Shown here piece after piece: positions 34,180 to 46,989 of a stretch of 64,000 bases of DNA. The notes beneath the pieces were generated by a model that saw only the letters and a program-made list of their open reading frames with translations, had not been told where the DNA came from and made no database searches. The stretch covers positions 21,376,648 through 21,440,647 of the forward strand of contig NC_086364.1 of NCBI RefSeq assembly GCF_036324505.1. Reading direction: 5' to 3'. The stretch's first letter is position 1, and each line of letters opens with the position of its first letter. This DNA is from Eleginops maclovinus (lineage: Eukaryota > Chordata > Actinopteri > Perciformes > Eleginopidae). Made by a program: the position numbers and the translations under genes.

Positions 34180-34449
34180 AGAGGACACACTGGGACATGT
34201 CTCCATGCTTTAATGTTCAGAAAGCTCTTTATGTTTCTCATACTGCCTGTGCTGCAGCTCCTCTTTTCCCCCTCTGTCTGAAACCAGAGCTCAGTCTGCA
34301 CTGATTAGTTAGCTGGCCGACTCTGTTGTGATTGGTCAACCCCTTAGAGATGTCCCGCCCCTTAGCCTATCACGTACAATGTGTTTGAGCGCTAGCCAAT
34401 AAAACTACTACAGGAAAGGGAAAACCACAAAAAGCTTTATAAGGTATCT
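34180..34449 (-). mobile_element. piggyBac-type MITE, deleted copy
   Basis: Bounded by TTAA at 34176-34179 and 34450-34453. The interior (ACATGTCTCCATGCTTTAATG, GTGCTGCAGCTCCTCTTTTC, AGCGCTAGCCAAT) is the reverse complement of the element at 57184-57551, with about 100 bases missing and worn ends. Confidence 0.75.
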
Positions 34450-35289
34450 TTAAATGACTAACACTCAAAAGCAATCTTAGTTTTTATGCATTGTACATCA
34501 AGAGTGACTTTTCAAAGACGAGAGTCACAGCTATAACCTCTGTGCCGTAATGTCCTGTTAGTTTTTCCCCTCATAGACTGAGGCGAGCTTCATGTGCAGC
34601 AGCAGGTCTGTGGGTCTGCTATTATTAATATGGTATAGTTCATCTGAGGCAGGAATGAAAACATTGCTCAAAATAAAAGGTTGGAGGCAGTGGACAATTT
34701 CTCTTACCTGCAGCCAGAGCCAGAATATAAAAGAGGAGAATAAACATTGAGATTCATGTGGCACGGTGTAACATGAATACCATTTGTTCACACTCGACCT
34801 TGCCTTTGATGTTATATGAATCAGGAATGAAAGTGAACATTTCTTCACGGTGAAAACGACCGCCTCTCCGGCTCAAAATCCATCCGCATAAATGACCGTG
34901 TGGAAAAAGGATGTAATGGATTTTTCCGAATGTGCCGGCCAAACTGATGTGAGGTTTGACATAAGGGATGATTGGTTTCACTCTCGGTGATGGTAAAGAA
35001 TGTTATTGTAGGAAATTGAACACAGAATTCAAGAAATAAAGAGAAAGGGCGGCAGATTTGACCTCCACTTTGATTAAATTGCTGTTTTAAGTCGTACAAT
35101 AGGCAGGGAAATAGATTTTCCTCTCGATCTTTTGGCCCTGAATCAATTTCTCTTCACACAAAACAGCTTATAGAAACATAAGAGCGAGGACAGGACTATA
35201 AGGGAGTCTGACTGAGTAGAGAAGACACTAGAAAAGATGAACTAACGGAGAAACTAAGACAGAAAGAGGATTACTCTGCCCTTGTCTTT

Positions 35290-35415
35290 GTTGCCTCAGC
35301 CAAGGGGGTTACCTTTTCCATTTGGGTTGTTTGTCAGCAGGCTTACAGAGGAACTACTTTTCATGAAACTTGGTGCAGGTCTTTCTAGTTTAAATGAAAT
35401 CAATTACAAAGCAGG
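35290..35415. repeat. Interspersed repeat fragment
   Basis: CAAGGGGGTTACCTTTTCC .. TTGTTTGTCAGCAGGCTTAC .. CATGAAACTTGGTG are motifs of a widespread teleost repeat; the related other half appears at 48045-48290. Confidence 0.5.
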
Positions 35416-36309
35416 GAGGAAGATAGGTATAGGAGTGGATATATAGCCTTAACAGATCTCATTATTTGAGTAAAGGCTGTTTCATTTGTCTTCCTTAAAA
35501 GCTCACCAGTATCTCGTGCATTTTTCACAACTATAACCCCGTAGCATATTAATGATATTTCATTTGCCTTCCACATTTGAATTGATCTCTCCCTGAGGGC
35601 ACAGTGGACTGTTGAGCAGCAACAGTTTATACATAATGCCGAGGAAAACGTGCTGAAAGATAAGAGAGGTAATCACTTGGAATAAGTGTGACCTGACAAC
35701 GGGAGAAGCGTTTGTTTTGTCTGGAAAACTCTTTCAGACTTCGAGAAAAAAGCAGTCGAGCAGGAGTGTGTGTAGAAAGCGAAACAGAGAGAGGTTCAGA
35801 AGCAAAACAGCAAAAGTGAGGTACAGTGGATTTGAAAAAGAAAGGGTCAGGCTGTAATCTGGGCTTTAAGGCTTCCTTTGGTATTAGGGGACACTTATAG
35901 ATTGGAGCGGTGAGCGTTTTCTCCTCGGATGCAGAGACTAATTGGATGTCACCAATTCAGAAAGGCTGACGTTGTCATGAAGCAGGACAGAGGATAGAGG
36001 ATGACGTTCACGGTTCTCGAGAGGAATGGAAACAAGCATTAAAGGCAACTGATGGAGGCGGAGGCAAACCAGGGAACAGAAACACACACTCATCACGTAC
36101 GCACACACACTCAGGTTCAGAGGGAGTGCTCCGATACTTTCTCTAAGTTAAAGCAGGCAAGGAAAGTGTATTTATTTCGCCCGTTTTAACATTTCAAGGG
36201 AATTCAAAGTGCTTTACAATAAATATGAAATGCATTAATACATAGTGCAACAGAAAACGCTTTATAAAAGGACATTTAAAACCAATGACAAGCTAAATGC
36301 TGCTTCAAG

Positions 36310-36560
36310 GAGAAATACTTTATTCTGGAAATACTTGATTTGAACTTAAACCCCTAAAATTGTAATATTAATTGCGTAGAAGTACAGAAAAATGTACTTG
36401 AAGGACCAAAAGTAAAAATACCCGTTATGCACAACGGCCCTTTTTACAGTAAATAATACAGTATTATAATGTGCTGTTTTTGACGCATACAAATTCATGT
36501 CACAGCATTTAAATTTAGTCAATGTTGAGCCAACTTTTGGTACTCAAAACAGTGGGAACA
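36310..36560. repeat. Interspersed repeat with AGTACTTGA/AAAGTAAAA motifs
   Basis: Contains TACTTGAAGGACCAAAAGTAAAAATA and GTTATGCACAACGGCCC; a second copy at 46085-46520 has AAAGTACCAAAAGTAAAAGGATTAGTTATGC in the same order. No coding content. Confidence 0.5.
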
Positions 36561-36569
36561 TTAGGTCGT

Positions 36570-38400
36570 GCTTTAAATATTTAATTTAAGTATTATTGCC
36601 GATAATAAAGTATTATTTAAGTGAATTATCTGAAAAGACGAAAGCTGAAAGTGAAGGAACGTTTGTGTGCTCTCCAAAAATATAGAATGAATACTCAGAA
36701 AGTATTTCACGTTGTTTTCTGATCAATGAAAACTTGTTGGTTGTCCACAGCTGACTTCTTTCTGCCGATTCTCCATAGCAACAGTCATTTCTCCACAGCA
36801 ACAGTCATTTCTCCTTAGCAACAGTCTGTTATCAAGTATTAACAACCTCTGAAATGTCCAAATTGACCCAATCAGAATCCAGTATTCTACTGAGCCGTAT
36901 AATAAATCATAATAGAAATGTGTTTTATATTTCAGAAGTAACTATTGACTGTGAATGAAAAATAAATGTTGAAGAGTAAAAAGTTCAACATTTTCCTCTA
37001 AATGTTTTATATTGTAGAGTAAAATGGAAATACGTATCTGGAAAAAATTGTTCCCATTAGCAGAGTTTTTTTTGTAAATGTGCTTGTGTATTTTCTGCTA
37101 TGTACGGAGAGAGAAATAACATGCTCAGGGATTAATGTACATCTCTGGGTGTTGGCATGTGGAACACGTCCGGAGAACGAATGCTTTCGCTGTAATTACA
37201 TTCCTTCACTGCCTCAGAAAATCTGTTTACTTACTCTGCTGCCAAAGCTGTGAGGCAACCAGGAGGAAAGAAAGTAGAAAAGGTGCGAACAAAAGGGCAG
37301 AACAGATGGAGAATGGATTGAAAGCAGATAAAAGATTGAAGAGGTTGAACTTGGAGAGAAAGGAAGAGTTGTGTTGAGTGAGTTTCCTCAGAGGGGGAAA
37401 TTAATCCTTTGAGTTAATGTGATGTGATTTTAAATTCTGCGGCGTCACAAGGTCTTATTCCTCTCTTTAAATTCATGTTGTGCATGTCTCCTGCCTGCAG
37501 ACCTCATACATGTTGCATTCATTTCTGGGAATGAAAAGAAAGAACATTTTTTTAAAGCTAGGATAATTAATGAGTAAGCTGGTGTGTTTCATCGCTGATC
37601 AGTCAATGCCTTATAGAGCTTTAGCCTTGACTATAAAAGCGTTAATTAGCTAATTTTACTGCTGGAAACACCCTGAGTGCTTTTGACGGAGACATCTGCT
37701 TGAAGAAGTGATCAACATATTTTCAAAAAATACATTTTAATGCAACCAAACACGGTTTAGTACACATTTAAACCGGTTTTTCTCCCTGCCGCACACCTTA
37801 ATGTACTGCCAGTGAACGAGATGATTGCTTATTTATGTGTTTATGTCTTTGTCCGCATCTGTTCTGCTTCGTTATTCAGTCCCATGTGTGTACAAAGCAG
37901 GAAACACCCCGAGGCTAGCTAAACATCCCATTTCCAGGCCACAGTGTAGTAATGCACTCATTAATACTTTACAGAGTCTATAACAATGCGATGCAGTGAT
38001 TGCTGCTCTTAGGCAGTCATTAAAGCACAGGAAGTAGAAGGATCCACATTGTTATAGATCCTATATTTGTGAGAGGCTGTGAGATAATGAAACCAACACC
38101 ATGAGGAGTTTTTAAACCTGAAAACAAACCCTGTGAACCTGAGAGCACAGTTAGTGTCTATATAGCTCAACCAGGAAATATGATCTGAATAGACCGAGAG
38201 TATTTTAATAATGAATACTGCCAACCAAATCCATCCCAGTTTTGTTTTTCCACTTCATGTTCCAGCTGCACAACACACTGAAGCTGTGTTTCATACGTAC
38301 CTACAGCCGTTCTGCAAAATGTCACTGAAAGAGATGCAAAGTCACCATAAATAGACACAGAATAACTTCAAAAATATGCTAAATTAATACAAAGGGACAG
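36570..38400. other. Intergenic DNA, nothing recognised
   Basis: Includes a tandem pair of CTCC(A/T)AGCAACAGTCATTT units at 36770-36830 and GGTGAAC-poor AT-rich DNA. No gene seen. Confidence 0.45.
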
Positions 38401-38454
38401 TAAATAATGTATATATAAAACAAGATACACCAAATATAACAACAAACAGATGAA

Positions 38455-39500
38455 AAATGACTTCAAAGAGACACAAATAACTACAAAGAGACAAAAGAGA
38501 CACAAAATGACTGCAAAGAGACACAAAATGACTAAACAGAGACACAAAATGACTGCAAAGAGACACAAAATGACTAAACAGAGACACAAAATGACTAAAC
38601 AGAGACACAAAATGACTGCAAAGAGACACAAAATGACTAAACAGAGACACAAAATGACTAAACAGAGACACAAAATGACTGCAAAGAGACACAAAATGAC
38701 TAAACAGAGACACAAAATGACTGCAAAGAGACACAAAATGACTGCAAAGAGACACAAAATGACTGCAAAGAGACACAAAATGACTAAACAGAGACACACA
38801 ATTACTGCAAAGAGACACAAAATGACTAAACAGAGACACAAAATGACTAAACAGAGACACAAAATGACTGCAAAGAGACACAAAATGACTGCAAAGAGAC
38901 ACAGAATTACTGCATAGAGACACAAAATGACTAAACAGAGACACAAAATGACTAAACAGAGACACAAAATGACTAAACAGAGACACAAAATGACTAAACA
39001 GAGACACAAAATGACTGCAAAGACACAAAATGACTAAACAGAGACACAAAATGACTGCAAAGAGACACAAAATGACTAAACAGAGACACAAAATGACTGC
39101 AAAGAGACACAAAATGACTAAACAGAGACACAAAATGACTGCAAAGACACAAAATGACTAAACAGAGACACAAAATGACTAAACAGAGACACAAAATGAC
39201 TGCAAAGAGACACAAAATGACTAAACAGAGACACAAAATGCCTGCAAAGAGACACAAAATTACTGCAAAGAGACACAAAATGACTGCAAAGAGACACAAA
39301 ATGACTAAACAGAGACACAAAATGACTAAACAGAGACAGAAAATGACTGCAAAGAGACACAAAATGTCTACAAACATAATATAACTTTACTTCATGACAT
39401 GTGACAACAATCGACCACAAACACACAGGAATATGTACACAAAATGACTAAAACAAGACACAATATCACTTCAAAGAGACATAAGAAATGACTACGAAGA
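38455..39500. repeat. 21-bp minisatellite, about 50 units
   Basis: Unit GAGACACAAAATGACTGCAAA alternates with the variant in which TGCAAAG is replaced by TAAACAG. The array is homogeneous from about 38490 to 39360 and frays at both edges into ACTACAAAGAGACA-type copies. Because 21 is divisible by three and the unit lacks stops in several frames, frames of 100-250 codons appear on both strands; these are not genes. A few units are 2 bases short (for example near 39020 and 39145). Confidence 0.97.
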
Positions 39501-39504
39501 GACA

Positions 39505-40860
39505 CATGGCAACTAGTTCCAAGAAACATATAACAGACGAACTATCAGGGAACACAGTGACTACAGAGAGACACACAATGGAGACAAATAGAATCCTATA
39601 AGACACAACAGCTTCAAAAAGAGATATTGTAGAAAAGCCTCATTTAATTATATCTAGGTCTCTGTAACTTTCTGCCTGTGGTTGATGTTCTCGCAGTTTA
39701 AATTCACATCAAGCTTCTAAATGTTCTCAAGCTTTGACAGACAGAGGGCTGTCCCCTTTAGCATTGTTAGGAAGTTATCAGATTGATGTTAGGTTTGTAA
39801 TTACCACGTGTGCATTGCCCTCATCTGGCCGACATTTCAATAACCTGTGAAGCAAAATGTTGGCTCAGACCTTCCCTTTGTCTTTTTACTGTTTGCGTTT
39901 CTGGTGTAACCTTGTCAGATCTTGTACTCCATTTCTCGTGCAAGAGCAAATAGAATACATCTCTTAAATTCTTTGACTTTATTGAATAACACAACTTGGT
40001 TTTAAACTTCTATATTTGGTCATTTCTTTCCAAAAAGGGTGATTTGTGTGGAATTTCCTCCACAAGAACAAATACAAAGGGGTAAAAATGAGCGAGACAA
40101 AGACACACAATGACCAGAAGGGATAAAAAAAACCCTAACTGGAAAAAATGACGTCCAAAAACATGCTAATAAACAACATCTGGCCTTCCAACTGTAAGAT
40201 CGATGTGTCTGTGGAGACATATATGTGCGGTATATAGGCTCAGACATACCTCTGCTACGGTATATTTAGTCTCGTATACACTACAGCTGTGTCATGTGGA
40301 GCCCAGGTTGTCTTGAATCCCTCTCCCTTTTAGATGGTGTAAAAAAGACTTCCCACAGAAAACAGGGAGACTGGAGTTAAAAGAGAAAGAGCCAATAGAG
40401 TGGAGATGCTCCACCTTTCTGCAGAAAGTGAGGAGAGATAGATCTTCATGCGGTGCTGGTGAGGGAGGAGAAGAGAGGGGGAGATAAGGGAAGAGCACGT
40501 TGCACGGCTCCCCTGTTACTGCTGTCAGGACTTATATCTCATTACCAGTCTTAGCTGGCGGCGCTCTGCAGTCAGAGGGAGGTCAGGAGAGCTCCAGAGA
40601 CTCCGGCTAACGGGAGGCGCTCGTTCAGATTAACAGCAGAACAGTCTGGAGACACAGAGGAGCTCCGAGGAGTCTTTAGGAGGCGCTTCAGTTTAGAGAA
40701 TTGTGGGAACTGAGGAGTATTTAAAAAATGTCCCAGTTTGGGATGAATAAAGTAATTCTGAGTATGTAACACTTGTATGATTGCACTGATTCATGTGGTG
40801 TATTTTAGTCAGAGGAGAAGATGTTACAAATGGAGATTTTCATTCTCATGGTTGAGGCTT
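39505..40860. other. Intergenic DNA, possible untranslated transcript
   Basis: A GC-richer stretch at 40500-40760 ends with GATGAATAAAG, a possible polyadenylation signal, but no coding frame accompanies it. Nothing else seen. Confidence 0.3.
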
Positions 40861-40864
40861 ATTA

Positions 40865-41345
40865 ATTCAGAGCAAGAGACACAAGCGATAAGGAGACAAA
40901 TGAGACACAAGGGAAGGGAGATAAGAGCAGAGGAGACAAGAGGAGAGGAGAAGATAAGAGAGTAGGACAAGAGAGAAGAGGACCCAAGTTAAAAGAGAAG
41001 AGGAGACACGAAAGAGAAGAGGAGACAACAGATGAGGGGAGGAGTGCAAAGGAGACAGAAGAACAGACACAAATGAGAGACGAGGGGAGAGGAGAGGAGA
41101 CAAAAAACAAGAGATGAGGAGACATAGATGAGCAGACAAGGGAAGGGGAGACAAAACAAGAGATGAGGAGACATAGATGAGCAGACAAAAGAAGAGTAAC
41201 TGGGAAAGAGGAAAGGAGTGAAGAGGAGATGAAAGAATACGAGATGTGAGGGCAATGGAGAAAAGGAAATAGGATGGAAAAAGACAAAAGGGGAAGATGA
41301 GAGGAGACTCGAGAGGAGAGGAGATAGGAAAGGACAGTGAGCAGA
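40865..41345. repeat. Polypurine tract with GGAGA(C/G) repeats
   Basis: About 480 bases almost entirely of A and G on the plus strand, rich in GAGGAGA and GAGACA. A 45-50 base unit (GAGATGAGGAGACATAGATG..) is directly repeated at about 41110 and 41158. The Ser/Leu-rich minus-strand frame of nearly 300 codons across it is a composition artefact. Confidence 0.85.
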
Positions 41346-41349
41346 AGAA

Positions 41350-43285
41350 AAAGGCAGCACTTGGGCAATTTATTCTCAATATATGAAATGTCTTTTTGAT
41401 TGTGTTTGTTGTATACATACACATATTTCAGTCCGTGATGCAGACAGTAGTGTAATGACTGTTTTCCTCCTGCAGGGGGCGGATGAGTCTCACTCTGCAG
41501 AGCGTCCTGCAGGTAAACCCTCTGATTCACTTCCAGTCTCTGTGGTGGAGAGGGGGAAACAGGAGGGATTGTTGTGGGTTCACACTGCATCACACACACT
41601 TCACACAGACAAGACTCAGCTATGAATAAAGTGTGTGTTTTTTGTTGCTCTCGGTGTCTGCTCCAAAGTGTGTTTGCATTGAAACTCCTCTGATAAGACC
41701 TGAGTTTATGCATGAAATCTTTATTTGTAAGCTTATATACCAATACAAATAGGTATAGACCATGACATGCTATATCCCACTGTGCTAACCTCTAATTGAT
41801 TTGGTTAACGAAACACAATCTGGGTTTTTCTTCTGGTTAACAGAATGAGTTTCCATCCATGACCACCAGGGGGCGGACGCCTCTAAAGACAACAACAACA
41901 GGACCATGATGTGGTGTGTGTTGTACTTTGATAACTTAATACCAATCAGTGTTTATGTTACAGTCAGCCAGAGACGGCTCAGAAGGATGCATAATCTTTA
42001 ATACGAGGGTTTTGCATTAAACTACCCTTCAGGAGACTAGCCAGCGCCAGGTATTGAATCTCTTCACTATGATGGGAGAAGTGAAGGTGAACACAGATTA
42101 TTTTTGCCCTTTATTGTCACTGAAATCTTTGGAAAATGTCATCAACGTTAGCGAAACTGCTAACTCATTTTCACAACCCCTTATAAGGCTTTTAGTTGCA
42201 AAGAATGTAGTTGCCCCCAATTGAGATACAGGAAGTGTATCTCATCCATTGGTGCCAATTAAGAACCCAGGGAACAGCTTCATTTCTGCGATCCAGAGAA
42301 TGATGCTTTGGTTAGCCAAAAAACATTTTTCCATTCTAACTTTTCCCAGAAATTTGCAGGGGGGGGGTTTGGAAAAAAACATGGTTTGCATTGCTTTCAT
42401 AGGAAACCTCTGTAAGCTAGGTTAAAGTGGCCTTGATTTGCACATTCTCTGGAGGGAACTCTGGGATCTAACACACTACAAGAGAGGGGAAACCACAGAA
42501 AGCATGATAGGACCCCACAGAGAGACTGAACTCTAACAGTGCATTTGGGGACGTCTAACTTGGATTCATTCACTTAAGAAACATTTCTGATCACTTCCAA
42601 GACTCAAATACGTGTTTTTTAATAGGTTCTGAAATAGTTTAAATAATAATAAATAAGTTAACAAATGTCCTCCCGGGTCCCAGACCTCCTATCCAGCTCA
42701 CTGATAAGGAACGGGCTACTCAGCAATTAGGATTATAAAACCTTATGATTACACATTCTTCGTTGGTCATTCGAGGATACAGCTCTTTTCCCCTCTCCAA
42801 GACATCCCAAAATAAGATGACAGCTGAGCGGATGTGAGTTTAAGAGAAGCTGAAAGGGTCGTCGGGTGCATCGACCGGCGTCGTGGCTCGCTGTCACTCC
42901 GAACCAACGACTGCCTGCGTGTCACCGCTCGGCTTCAGACGACGTGTCGGTTTCTCTGCTTGTGTTTGGGGCTGCATACGTGTGATTACACTGACCGCTT
43001 CTGACAACCACAACGGGATGGAAAAGATAGAAGGCTGGGGCAAGAGAGAGCTGGAGAAAACACAGATAAAAGAGGGCGACAAACACAAAGATTAGATTCT
43101 ATCAAGAGGATCACAAGCAGAGATTTCTGGTCTTGGCGCCAACCTGAATTTGATCGCATAGCTTTCTAAAATTGATAACTATTATTGTTAAAATATGTAA
43201 TAACAAGAGATGGAAGTGAGGTGATCAACAAATGCTTGTGTTTTCAGGGCACACTTGACATCAATAAATACATTAATAAATAAAT
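41350..43285. other. Intergenic DNA, nothing firm
   Basis: CTCCTGCAG|GGGGCGG .. CCTGCAG|GTAAACCC at 41465-41515 resembles a small splice-bounded exon but has no supporting frame. AATAAA occurs near 41625. No recognisable gene. Confidence 0.35.
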
Positions 43286-43289
43286 GTAA

Positions 43290-43885
43290 ACATTGGTGGA
43301 TTTGGAGAAGGCGTATGACCGGGTTCCAAGGGAGATACTGTGGGAGGTGTTTCGGGAGTATGGGGTGAGGGGGTCTCTACTCAGGGCCATCCCATCTCTG
43401 TACTCCCAAAGCGAGAGCTGTGTCCGGGTCCTCGGTAGCACGTCGGACTGATTTCCGGTGAGGGTTGGCCTCTGCCAGGGCTGCGCTTTGTCACCAATCC
43501 TGTTTGTGATATTCATGGACAGGATTTCGAGGCGTAGTCGTGGGGGAGGGGGTCTGCAGTTCGGTGGGCTTAGGATTGCACCACTGCTTTTTGCAGATGA
43601 TGTGGTCCTAATGGCTTCATCGGTCTGTGACCTTCAGCACTCACTGGATCGGTTCGCGGTCGAGTGTGAAGCGGCTGGGATGAGGATCAGCACCTCCAAA
43701 TCTGAGGCCATGGTTCTCAGCAGGAAACCAATGGACTGTCCACTCCAGGTAGGGATTGACGCCTTACTCCAAGTGAAGGAGTTCAAGTATCTCGGGGTCT
43801 TGTTCTCGAGTGAGGGAACAATGGAGCGTGAGATGGGCCGGAGAGTCGGAGCAGCGGGAGCGGTACTGCAGTCGCTTTATATATA
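43290..43885 (+). pseudogene. LINE reverse transcriptase fragment
   Basis: Reads VDLEKAYDRVPREILWEVFREYG, an in-frame TGA at about 43449, then FPVRVGLCQGCALSPILF, IAPLLFADDVVLMASS, AGMRISTSKSEAMVLSRK and EFKYLGVLFSSEGTMEREM. These are consecutive reverse-transcriptase motifs, including the catalytic FADD. Both ends are missing: no endonuclease, no 3' tail. It is an internal relic of a fish non-LTR retrotransposon; the clade cannot be fixed by eye. Confidence 0.88.
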
Positions 43886-44308
43886 ATAATAAGCAAGTTG
43901 TAAGACCCGAGACGTAAAGGAGATTCTTGGTTTCCTCTCCATTTCTATAATTACTAGGTGCAATAGTAATAGTCATCTTAATATTTATATAGCTTCAGTT
44001 TCCCTTAACTTAATTCAATGTTTTGCTATCAGGTTGGTGTAAATGCCAGTAATCCTGCCAGATCATCCATTGGGTCAGTGTGTAATGTTAAGGGTCTGCC
44101 AATACTTTAATGTTTACTTTTCCAATTTGCATTTAGAGAGTGGGTGCCTGGTGTACATCATCAGAGAAACTCAAAAACACAGATAGAGGGGTCTATTAAA
44201 AAACCAAGCACATGGGAAATAGTGGCATCTAGTGGTGAGATTACAGACTGCAACTATCTGAAAAAACCCTCCGTTTTACCAACAAGGTCTTAGGTTATGT
44301 CTTTAAAC

Positions 44309-44760
44309 CAGGGGTGTCAAACATACGGCCAGAGGGTCCATTCCGGCCCACGGGATGACTTTACAATGTGTAAAAATTTAAACGTGCAAACAAATGTCAG
44401 TCAGAGCTTGAGTACCAAAGAGTTTGGTTTGGTGGAACCCTTGTCCAAGCACTGCCACAACATTTATGTATCCTTTATGCAAAAATTTTATTTACAAAGC
44501 AGGGGTTAACTTAACTTTCTTCCCCAATAGCCTGAATTTAGTTTGTATTGTGGTGTGTCAGGATTACTACACAGAAGTTTACAAGTTGTTTTGATGAAAA
44601 AGTAAAACACTATATTTTCAGGAAGTACTTTTCTGCACTGAAACAAAGGGAACCATTTGTCGATATTTATAGCTTATTATGCTGTGATTTTACTGGTACG
44701 GCCCACTTGAGATCCAATTGGGCTGTATGTGCCCCTGAATTAATGAGTTTGACGCCCCTG
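44309..44760. mobile_element. hAT MITE, family CAGGGGTGTC, copy 2 (452 bp)
   Basis: Left end CAGGGGTGTCAAACATACGG, right end GAGTTTGACGCCCCTG, with an exact 8-bp target duplication CTTTAAAC (44301-44308 and 44761-44768). Non-coding. The TIR differs slightly from the copies at 22246 and 60022 (TGTCAAAC instead of TGTCCAAAC). Confidence 0.92.
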
Positions 44761-44769
44761 CTTTAAACC

Positions 44770-45380
44770 ATTCCTCTTGTGTAGAGCAGTTTTACTCTGA
44801 CAGACTGCATGAAAGACTGCAACACAGCTCATAAGCGTTCTTCATTTTTGACCTATAACCGTACAGTCGAGACAGCTTGCAAGAGGTCAAAGGTGCAGAT
44901 GTGCATGTTCCAGTTCACCCAAGTTGAACCACATATCATATATACACACTGAGACTGGCTTTGCACAGTCAGCTCAAAACCCCCAGCTTTGACGTGTAAG
45001 TTTAGAAAAACCCAAAATGAACCCAGAGTCCAAGAACTTTGTATAATCAGCAGGAATACTTCGCCAAAAGGAAACGATGCAGAATGAAAGAGGGGCAAAG
45101 ATTTTGTAGAAGAAAGGAAGCAGGAATCAAGAATCTGACATGCTGCAAAAAGGAGGCAGTCGGTTTATTCTTGTTTACAGATGAACAGATTGATGCAGTT
45201 AGTGTGTTTGTGGGCGAGAGAGCAGCAATCATTGAGGGGGATCTTTGATTGGGGAAATTCCTCAGAGCAATCTACTGTGCTCTCATATCACCGCACTCGT
45301 CTGCGCTTCTTAAAGGCAGCTGCCGCCGCCAGTGATTGCTTGTTTGTGCTGCGAGCTACGAGTTATCAGATGCAGAGTTT
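44770..45380. other. Intergenic DNA, nothing recognised
   Basis: No coding or repeat signal stands out before the TG repeat. Confidence 0.45.
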
Positions 45381-45381
45381 T

Positions 45382-45542
<161 letters not shown>

Positions 45543-46084
45543 GATTCCTGACAGGAGTAGGCGGGTCAGTTTGTTAGATTTGGCACAGCAGGAGAGCAGC
45601 GGGGCACCAAAGTAAACAGCACATAAAACGGAAAGATTTGGATAGTGCTCTTATGAGAAATAGTGGCAGATTGTACTCCAGCAACAGAAACCCATACACA
45701 CAGAAACACACCAGAACACATGTGCTACGTCTCCTGATTTCACCCCAATTATTAACACATTGAAGACCTACCTAAATTATTTAGTGCGGGTTTTGGATTT
45801 TACAGCTCGAGCCTCGAAGCCAAAGACTTATAAATGTTTGGTTGTTGCAGGAAGTGGTGGAAGCAGATATTTGCCAAAAAATAAAAATAGAAAAGTTTCA
45901 GACAAATTTATATTTCAGAGGGAAATTAACCTATCCTAGCTCGTTAGCTTGTTAGCTTAGCTTAACCGCTAGCAGGACAATGTGTTCACACAGTTTATTT
46001 TTACCAGTATCAAGGGGTTTCCGGTAATGTCTGTAAACGATTCCTCTTGTGTGGAGCACTTTTCACTCCAAAACACCAGGTTGA

Positions 46085-46520
46085 TTAAGATATGATACGA
46101 GTAAAAGTTTTTGCCAATAAAATCAACTTAAAGTACCAAAAGTAAAAGGATTAGTTATGCTGAATGGCCTATTTTTGAATCCTTACAGGATCATAACTAC
46201 TGATTCATTCTTATTTTAATTACTTTGCATACTGCTTCATGGTATGTTCACCTGTAAATATGTGTAAATGTTTATTTGTTAGTTGATTTTAGAGGAAAAT
46301 AAAGCTAATAGCAATATGTTAGCTTGTTAGCTTAGCCTGTGTGCTAATTGGAAAATGCTTTGTACAGTTTGAAACTTACAATTATATATTAATGTTGATT
46401 TATTAGTTGATTTACATTTTGTATTAGCTAATCATCTACATCTTTAAAGTGACTATAGCTGCCAAATAAAACTAGTTGAGTATTAAAGTACTTCTAAAAT
46501 GTAATGGAGTAAAAGTTTAA
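46085..46520. repeat. Interspersed AGTAAAAG-type repeat
   Basis: Shares ordered motifs with 36310-36560 (AAAGTACCAAAAGTAAAAGG, GTTATGCTGAATGGCC). Contains TTAGCTTGTTAGCTTAGC blocks. Non-coding. Confidence 0.5.
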
Positions 46521-46989
46521 TGTAGCATGAAATAGAAATACTGTAGAAAATGTTGTGAAATCTCTAACCAAAATCATGCAGCTCCACCTGATGCCATTTC
46601 ATCCTAAAGTGAAGCAAACTCTTTCCTAATTGGGATTATACTTGTGTGATCTCTCTGTAATAACAGGTTGGCTGCAGGAGCGAGAGATTAAATAAGACGG
46701 AGGGAAAGAGGTGAGACGTTCTGCTGGGTTTATCTTTGGCAGCTCGCTCGATTGATTTGTTTGCAGAGGCTTTTGATGAGGAGCATTTAAATATGATGAG
46801 TCATTTGTGCCTCAGGAGCCAAAATCCCACTGAAAACATTGACTCTGCCAGAGGAATTAGCAAACCAGATATAATTCAACTCAGTCATGTAACAGCGGGA
46901 ATTACTTTAGTTAAGTGGTCTCCAGAGTAGAAAAGATGTTCTTTATCATTAGCGACGATAGCATTTAAAACATGCTCTGGTTACATTTT

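Noticed and set aside
38368..39426. Long open frames (up to 249 codons) on both strands
   Set aside because: They are translations of the 21-bp minisatellite, whose period is a multiple of three; no start context, splice sites or non-repeat protein flank.
40862..41743. A 293-codon Ser/Leu-rich frame on the minus strand
   Set aside because: It follows the polypurine tract; the composition reflects the low-complexity DNA, and overlapping frames are equally open.
43244..43516. Minus-strand frame across the LINE fragment
   Set aside because: Shadow of the plus-strand reverse-transcriptase frame with its FADD motif.
46736..46930. 64-codon frame
   Set aside because: No splice logic or family similarity; within chance length.
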